Notes under the pieces: generated by a model
What the model was told of the DNA's origin: nothing
Databases searched by the model: none
The model's input: the letters and a program-made list of their open reading frames with translations, nothing else
Program-made: the position numbers and the translations under genes
Part shown: piece by piece, positions 57,501-64,000 of the stretch
How positions within the stretch are numbered: position 1 is the stretch's first letter
Layout of the letters: each line of letters begins with the position of its first letter
Assembly: GCA_008729055.1 (NCBI GenBank)
Contig: SDUX01000004.1
Span: forward strand, 62,001 to 126,000
DNA length: 64,000 nt
DNA from: Pyropia haitanensis
Lineage: Eukaryota > Rhodophyta > Bangiophyceae > Bangiales > Bangiaceae
Direction: 5' to 3'

Positions 57501-60500
57501 TTTCATCCAAGGACGGTATCACTACTTTTGAGCTGTCCCGCAGCGGTCTGGTGCCGGCGCTGGTGAACTACCTCGAAAGTCGCTCTCTCCCTGACGTGCG
57601 CGCCCGCCGGACAGTGGCGATGGTGTCGGCGCTGGGTCGTGCGGGTGCCAGCTCCTTTTCCACCCTCGTGACCGGTACCCTGGGCGTGCTGGCGGCCGAA
57701 GATACGCTGCCGCTGTTGGTGCACGACAGCAACTCGGGCGGCGGCAGCAGCACGGGTGGGGCCATCTCGGCGTCGAGCGCTGTGGGCAACAGTCTTCGCC
57801 AGCTGACCCAGCCGTTCAAGCTGCGCCTTCGTCGCGCGGCGTCCTCGACAACGCTGCGGGACTACTCACATCATGTGGTACTGATTGAGCCGCTGGCCAC
57901 GATGAGCTCGGTGCAAGAATTCCTGTGGCGTCGTGTCCGCCCCGCGAGTGCCGGTGGCGGGCCGCATGATGACGGCTTTGCAATGGGCGCGGGTGATAGC
58001 GGCGACGGGGATCACGATCATGATGATGAACACGATGATGACGGGGACGAGGACGAGGAGGGTCTCCATGGGCACGGCCTGGGTGATCCACTCGATGATG
58101 CTGACGGGCGATATGATGATGGGGAAGACGACGGCGCCGACGAGTCGGCTGGCCCCGACGACGATGATGGAGCAGAGGAGCGAGGGATGTTTGAGATGGA
58201 GGAGGACGATGAGGACAACAGCCGGCTGCGGCGGGAGCTCGGCCTGGATGAGGACGCCATGGACGAGGACGACGAGGACGATGAGATTGAAGACGAAATG
58301 GATGATGGCGGCGCTGCCGGCGCTTTTGGAAGTGCCGACGGCCTTGGCACGTCGTTGCCACCGGTGGAACTGGACCTGGATGCTCTGCGGCGCGGTAGCG
58401 ACGCGTCGCCTGGCGGCGGCGGCGGCGGAGGCAGCGCCGGCGGCGCAGATGGTGGCCCAGAGAGCGACGCGGGCGCGGCGGCGTCTCGGTCTGCAAGCTT
58501 CACCCGCTCCTACGCTGCAGCTGTGAGCCGCGGCGCTCGCGGCCGGCGGAGCTCATTTGACCCGTCTGCCGGCGGCGCTCGGGATGTGGATGGGTGGGCG
58601 CTCGAGGCGACGGCGGGCCCGCCGCTGCGCCTGCAGTTTAACCTGAACGGGGTGGACATCCCACAAGATAGCAGCATCCTGCAGGCGGTTCTTCGCAGCA
58701 GCAGCGGCGTCATTGGCGGGGTTGGTTCTGGCTCAAACAGCGGGCGGCGGCTGTGGGACAACATCCACACGCTCGAATACTCGGCGGCGGCGGGCACGGC
58801 GCCGGCGGCTAGCCCGACGGCCACAACGTCGCCAGCCAAACGCACCGCGGCCGTGTCAGCGGGCCCGTCTGGGGGCGGGTCGGGGGACCAGTCTGGGGAG
58901 CGTCCGGAGGGGCGCGGCGGCCGGCTCACACGCAGCCAGAAGAAGCAGCGGGGAGACGAGCACGCCGCGGCCGGTGGGGGTGGCGGCGGGAGCTCCACAG
59001 GGGGGACTGCTGGTGCGGCAAGTGCCGCGGCCGACGCGAGCGGCACGGTGGGTGCCTCCGCCCCGTCGCGGAAGGACAGCCGCGATGGCCCTAGCGCTGT
59101 CGAAAAGGGCCGCGGGCCTGATGCTGGGGCGGCTGCTGATGCGTCAGCCACACATGAGGGTGGTGGTCTGCCGGCTGCCTTGGGCGACGCTGACGTCACC
59201 ACCACGCTCATCGCGGGCGCGCCTGTGCAGCTGGACTTTGAGGTTCCCGAGCAGGTGGTGTCACCTGGCCTTCCGTCGTCGACCGCCGCGGCGGTCAAGC
59301 TCCTGCTTTATCTGCACTGGGTGGATATCAACTTGAGGGCGAGGCCGAATGGGCCGCCAACGCTGTCGACCCAGGGCCTGAGTGACTTGGCGGAGGTGAC
59401 TAGGGGCGCCCCGGCCGCCGTTGCCATCACGGACAGCGACGAAGATGGGGTTGACGACGCGACTACCGCTTCGGACAGGACCGACGCTGCCGTCGCGGAG
59501 GCCTCAGCCGTTGCGGCGGCCGTCGTGGCATCGTCTTCGGCTGGGCGGGCGGTGCCGCTGCTGCCACCCGTCGCTGTGGCTGATTCGTATGCGTCGGCAC
59601 GGTTGGACGCCAAACTTATGCGCCAGCTGTCTGATCCGCTGGCCTTGTGCGGCGAGACGATTCCCGCGTGGTGCAATATCCTCGCGCGCGACTCGCCCTT
59701 CATCCTTTCGTTTGAGACGCGCCGGGAGCTGTTCTATTCGACGGCCCTGGGCGTCACCCGCGCGCTGCACCGGCTTCAGACGCGGGCCGACTCGCAGAGC
59801 GCGTCGGGCACCGGCTCGTCTGGTGGCGGTGGCGCCTCGTACCGGGGGTCGATCTCAGAGGCCCGCATCGGCCGCATCCAACGTCAAAAGGTACGCATCC
59901 GTCGTTCACGGCTGCTGGAAAGTGCCGTCAAGGTCATGCAGCTGTACGCGGCCCACAAGACGGTGCTGGAGGTTGAGTACTTTGATGAAGTGGGTACCGG
60001 CCTTGGGCCGACGCTTGAGTTTTACACCCTCGCCTCGCGGGAGCTCCAGCGCTCGTCCTATAAGCTGTGGCGGTCCGAGCATGTTGAGGCGTCTGCGGTG
60101 GCCAAGCCGCCGACGGGTGGGTCAGACGCCAAGCCGCCGCCGAGCGGTGGCCGCGCGACTGGCAAGGGCAAGGGCAAGCGCCGATCGGGCGCGAGTGGTG
60201 GCGGCGGTGGCCGTCGTGGCGCTGCCACGGGCCGGTCAGCCGCTCATCCGGGCATTACGGTGCTACCCGGTGGCGGCGGTGGTGGTGGTGGCGGTGGTGG
60301 CGGCGGCGGTGGCGGTGGCGGGGATGAGTTGGACCCCGTCGTGGACGGTGCGTGCCCCGTGACGGACGAGGCGTCGCCGTTTGTGGTGCCGACGGGCCAT
60401 GGCCTCTTTCCTTCGCCCCTGTCGCCGACCGCCTCCAGCGGCGAGGCTCGCCGGGCGCTCGAGCTCTTCCGCTTTTGTGGGCGCCTTGTCGGCAAGGCCC

Positions 60501-61666
60501 TGTCCGATGGTCGGCTCCTAGACCTTCGCCTGTCGCCTGTGTTTTGTGCGCTCCTCCGCGCGGAGGCGGCGGCGACACTCGCATCGCGCGAGCGGGCAGC
60601 CGCCGCCGGGGGCAGCGACAAGGGCGCGGTGCCAGCCGCCGACGCGGCGGGCGCGACGTCGGCGGCTGTCGCGGGGGAGGCCGGGGACGCAACGGCCACG
60701 GACGGCGGCGACGCGGCGGCGACGGGTGGGGCGGTGGGCGTAGCCGCAGAGGCGGCGGCAGAGAATGCAGCGTCATCGACCAAGGCCACTGGTACGTCGG
60801 CAGCGGCGCCGGCGTCAGCGCAGGGTGCCAAGTCGCCCACGTCGGCGACGCCACCCGAGGCGCCCCCGTCTGGGGAGGGGGAGGTGCCCCTTCCCCCGGC
60901 GGCGGCGACGGCGTCGACGGCGGCGCTGCCGATGCAGCAGCCGATGGACCCCCTCGGTCTCCGGACGTTGGCACAGGTGGACGCACAGCTGGCCAAGTCG
61001 TTGTCCCAGCTGGTGGGCATGCTTACCGCCGGCGACGGCGACGCGATCGCGTCCCTGTGCCTCTCCTTTACTGTCCCCGGCGCAGACGATCTGGAGCTTG
61101 TCCCCGACGGCGCGCGCGTAGAGGTGGGCGCGCACAATGTGCTTGCGTACGTCTCTGCCGTTGTGCGCACGGTGCTGGTGGACGGCGTGCGGCGGCAGGT
61201 GGGCGCGTTCCTTGGCGGCTATGCCGAGGTGCTCGACGTGGCGAGCCTACTCCTCTTCGAGCCGTCTGAGATGGAGCTCCTCCTCTGCGGCCCGTCGTTT
61301 GAGCCGTGGGACCGCGAGTTCCTCGTCCGCGCCACCCGATGCGATCACGGGTTCTCGCACGAGAGCGAGGCGGTCGGCTTCCTCCTCCGCTTCCTCTCCG
61401 AGCTGGGCGGGGAGGACCAGCGTCGGTTCTTGCTCTTCGCGACGGGCTCCCCCGCGTTGCCCGTGGGCGGCCTCCTCGGCCTCCACCCACGGCTGACGAT
61501 TGTCAAGCGCACCGCCGATGGCGGTCGGCGGGCCGACGAGTGCCTGCCGACGGTGAGCACGTGTAGCAGCTACCTCAAGCTCCCCCAGTACACCTCGTAC
61601 GAGATCCTCAAGGAGCGTATGCAGTACGCCATGATGGAAGGGCAGGGCAGCTTCCTCCTTTCGTAG
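53957..61666 (+). CDS. UPL3-like: HECT E3 ubiquitin ligase, UPL3/TRIP12/Ufd4-like
   Basis: 2569 residues in one exon. HECT ligases form a thioester with ubiquitin and transfer it to substrates; the UPL3/TRIP12 branch acts in ubiquitin-fusion degradation and nuclear regulation (family knowledge). Residues 1-380 are Ala/Ser/Gly/Arg-rich and disordered. An armadillo-type region starts near 385 (LQGLLRRLGAGLDDLF) with DESSLMSALTQLCELLSVG and RALTHMMDALPSS, as in TRIP12/UPL3, and runs to about 700. A strongly acidic Asp/Glu/His region spans about 1345-1455. The HECT domain occupies about 1985-2569: RIRRSRLLESAVKVMQLYAA, EVEYFDEVGTGLGPTLEFYT, FCGRLVGKALSDGRLLDLRL, and catalytic Cys2536 in LPTVSTCSSYLKLPQY, ending MEGQGSFLLS. 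The HECT domain holds two low-complexity inserts: a Lys/Arg/Gly-rich one with an uninterrupted poly-Gly of about 18, and a ~125-residue Ala/Thr-rich one. Start: ATG at MDKRGRRRG; longer in-frame starts would translate a GT repeat. Confidence 0.9.
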
Positions 61667-62691
61667 AGGGGAAGGCGCGAGGGGGGGCGGGGGGGAGGGA
61701 GGGCGCGGCCGTCTCTCGCGCACGACGCGTCAGTCGCCTCTCACCCTGCTCTACAACAGTTTTAGTGTGTAAGTGTGTTTGTGTGTGTGTGCCTGTCGTC
61801 CTGCTTGTGTTTCTGTGTCTGTCTTTTTGTCTTTTTGCATGTGTTGGTGGGTGGGCGCGGGTGCGGTGTTGGTCCATGTGCTTTTCCCCTCCCCAGCGCG
61901 GGTTTGTCCCGCCACCGCGGGGCCCTCCCCGGTGTGCGCCTACCCGCAGCCGCGGCGCCCCCCCCAGCCCGTCCGCCGCTAGAGCCGCCCGCCCAGCCGG
62001 CCCACCCGCCGTGCGCGTCCCGTTACCTGTACGGCGAGGGGCGGAGGCGTGTGCGCTCCCCCCCCTCCCCCCCCGCCACTCCCCGCTGTCGGTGGGCGTG
62101 GTGGCGGGCAGCCGCCGCGGCCCCCACTGACTCCTCACGCGCCCAGCCCAGCCGACGCGCCACCCCACACGCCACCCCCCACCCCGACCCGCTTCAGCTC
62201 ACCGCCGCCCTCGCCCACCCCGCCGGTGGCACGCCACGTTGCCCGCGGCAGGCTGCGCCGCGCGGGGCGGCGGCGGCGGCGGCGGCGGCGGCTGCGGCGC
62301 GAGGAGGGCAGACGGCGCCACGCCGGGAGGGCGTCTGCCTTCGGCTCGGAGGTGCTCAACGCCGCGGCGCTCCCGAAATCCGCTCAACCCACCCCGCCTT
62401 GGGCCTACCCTCCCATTGCTCATCGTCTCCCCCGTCCTACGCCGCTACCGCGCTGCCCCCGCCTCCCCCACACTTCCCTTTTTTCCCCTTTACCACGTCC
62501 CTCTGCCCGTGTCTGTCTACCCGCGTGGCGTAGCCATCCCCCCCCCCTCCCTCCCCTCCGAATATCCGCGCACTCCACTCCCCCCTCCCCCCGCTCTTTT
62601 CTTCCCGTCGTGGGCCACTCCCATCGCGGGCGCACGTCGCGCAGCCTTGGCACCCACCCCCCCCCATCCCGTGCCCGCGCCCGTCGCTGGC
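61667..62691. other. Intergenic, HECT gene to TMEM53-like gene
   Basis: 1.0 kb. Directly after the HECT stop is a G-rich stretch, then a T/GT-rich tract (about 61760-61860) that may be its 3' end, then C-rich DNA to the next start. No gene recognised. Confidence 0.55.
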
Positions 62692-64000
62692 ATGACCGCT
62701 CCACACCGGCCGGCGGCAGCCGGCGTCGCCGCCCAGGGCGCGCCGCCGGTGGCAGCGGCGACGGGTTCCCCCCCACTTTCCCCCTCCGCCGCCCCCCTCC
62801 CCCCCCCGCCGCCACCGTTGCCGACGCGGCCGTCACCTCAACCCGCCCCTTCCTCCCCCCCTCCCCCCCCCCCGTACGTGATCTTCCTCTTGGGCTGGCT
62901 CGGCGCCACCCCCCCCCAGCTAGCCCCCTACGAGCGCCTGTGGGCATGTGTGCACCCCCCCCCCGCCGCCACTGCGGTCGCCATCGCGCCCGCGGCGGTG
63001 GTCCTCGCGCCGCCCGCCTCGGCCGGGCCGGCCGCGTACGCCGCCGCCCTCGCCGGCCGCGTCACCGCCGCCGTAGCCGCCGCGTCCACTGCCGCCGCCG
63101 CCACCGCCGCGGCCGCCGCCGCCGCTGCTGATGTGCCTGGCGTTGCCAGTGCGCACGGCGGCGTCGACGGCGGCGGCGACGGGGGCGGGCGCCCTCCCCC
63201 CCCTCCCGGGGTACCCACCGTCGGGGTGCTCCTCCACGCCTTTTCCAACGGCGGCCTCGCGGTGGTGGCGGCGCTCGCGGCGGCGCTGCCACCCGCGGCG
63301 CGGGCGGCGGTGGGGGTGGTGGTGGACTCGGCGCCCGCGGCGGTGACGCCAGTGTCCGTCGTCCGCGCGCTGGGCGTGGCGCGGCGGCTCAGGTCGCCAG
63401 GCGTGGCGGCGGCGGCCGCCGCTGCCGCCGCCCGGCAGCGCGCACCGGCGGCGGCGGCGGCGGCGGCGGGAGGGGCGGCGGGGGTGGTGACATTGGCGGC
63501 GGTGGCGGCGGCCGCGTCGGCGGCGGCGGCGGCGGCGATGGCCGCGGCGGCCGCGGCGACCGGCTGGGCGGCCGCCGCCCGTGACGCGAGTGCCGCCTAT
63601 GCCGCGCACGGCCCCCGCTGGGGCGCCGCGTACGCCGACGCCCTGGCGACGGGGATGCCCGCCTGGGGGGCGGGCGAGGCGTACCTCGTCGCCACTGCGG
63701 ACGCGCTCGCGCCCGCCGAGGGGGTCGCCAACCACGTCGCCGCCCGCCGCGGCGTCTACGCGGCTGCCGCCGATGCGGCGAGGCCCTCCACCATCGGCGG
63801 CGGCGGCAGCACCGCCAGTGGCGTCGGCGGCCACGCCCGTGGTGTCGGCGGCCACGCCCGCGGTGGCGGCGGTGGCGGCGGCGGGCGGCCGCCGGGTGTG
63901 ACGTTGACGACCATCGCCGGTGGGTCGCACGTGCGGCTGGCGCCCGTCGCGCCCAACGTGTACTTGGGGGTGCTGCGGCGGATGGTGGCGACGATGGCGG
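62692..64000 (+). CDS. TMEM53-like: TMEM53/DUF829-like alpha/beta-hydrolase, 3' end outside window
   Basis: At least 436 residues, open to the right edge. After a Pro-rich N-terminus (MTAPHRPAAAGV, to about residue 61) comes YVIFLLGWLGATPPQLAPYERL, the family's opening strand and GW-GA motif. The nucleophile elbow LHAFSNGG follows with Ser185, then VVVDSAPA, and near the edge GGSHVRLAPVAPNVY with a candidate catalytic His413. These four blocks in this order are characteristic of DUF829 proteins, which are membrane or nuclear-envelope associated hydrolase-fold proteins of poorly known substrate (TMEM53 in animals). Between the blocks are long Ala/Gly/Val-rich inserts, including a duplicated GVGGHAR heptapeptide near 63821-63862. 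The start is the ATG 26 bp after a C9 run; the frame is continuous with no stop. The minus-strand open frames over this region are composition artefacts. Confidence 0.75.
   Translation, partial: MTAPHRPAAAGVAAQGAPPVAAATGSPPLSPSAAPLPPPPPPLPTRPSPQPAPSSPPPPPPYVIFLLGWLGATPPQLAPYERLWACVHPPPAATAVAIAPAAVVLAPPASAGPAAYAAALAGRVTAAVAAASTAAAATAAAAAAAADVPGVASAHGGVDGGGDGGGRPPPPPGVPTVGVLLHAFSNGGLAVVAALAAALPPAARAAVGVVVDSAPAAVTPVSVVRALGVARRLRSPGVAAAAAAAAARQRAPAAAAAAAGGAAGVVTLAAVAAAASAAAAAAMAAAAAATGWAAAARDASAAYAAHGPRWGAAYADALATGMPAWGAGEAYLVATADALAPAEGVANHVAARRGVYAAAADAARPSTIGGGGSTASGVGGHARGVGGHARGGGGGGGGRPPGVTLTTIAGGSHVRLAPVAPNVYLGVLRRMVATMA

Noticed and set aside
62920..63930. 336-codon minus-strand frame over the TMEM53-like gene
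   Set aside because: Low-complexity Arg/Gly/Ala translation opposite a frame with four ordered family motifs.

Overview
The window is nuclear DNA from a GC-rich eukaryotic alga. My best guess is a bangiophyte red alga of the Porphyra/Pyropia type. That is inferred from very high GC, compact genes with no or one intron of about 260-310 nt (GTATGT-like donors, AG acceptors), plastid-type N-termini with an early Phe-Val (AFVP, AFVG), a plant-type GH35 beta-galactosidase, and an acyl-CoA-type delta-9 desaturase fused to cytochrome b5. No sequence search was possible, so species and family names rest on motif reading.

Positions 1-34997 are one satellite array of about 50 tandem copies of a roughly 689-bp unit. 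It has three orientation blocks: forward (1 to ~2466), reverse (~2566 to ~12139) and forward again (~12140 to 34997). Each unit contains a 172-bp internal duplication (A and B) and clusters of a 10-bp motif carrying a phased A4 tract and G3 run. From 22.5 to 34.2 kb the copies are almost identical and exactly 689 bp apart. The reverse block has 683-689-bp spacing. A stretch at 18.1-21.6 kb is badly eroded. The array ends at a 30-N gap (34998-35027), so its true length and its linkage to the genes are not established by this sequence.

Positions 35028-64000 are gene-bearing. In order: UTP15 (+, small-subunit processome WD40 protein, one intron); a GH35 beta-galactosidase (-, split by two single-base homopolymer frameshifts); a plastid-targeted Rieske protein (+); about 4.3 kb with no convincing gene; a GATA zinc-finger factor whose finger is cut by an intron (+); a delta-9 desaturase with C-terminal cytochrome b5 (+, one intron); an unrecognised plastid-type single-pass membrane protein (-); a 2569-residue UPL3/TRIP12-like HECT ubiquitin ligase (+, intronless); and a TMEM53/DUF829-like hydrolase that runs off the right edge (+).

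The genes do not form one pathway. They look like ordinary housekeeping and regulatory genes: ribosome biogenesis, cell-wall or glycan hydrolysis, plastid redox, transcription, lipid desaturation and ubiquitination. Two divergent pairs (beta-galactosidase/Rieske and membrane protein/HECT) each share about 0.8 kb of upstream DNA. Several start codons lie shortly after long C-tracts. The most unusual object in the window is the satellite.
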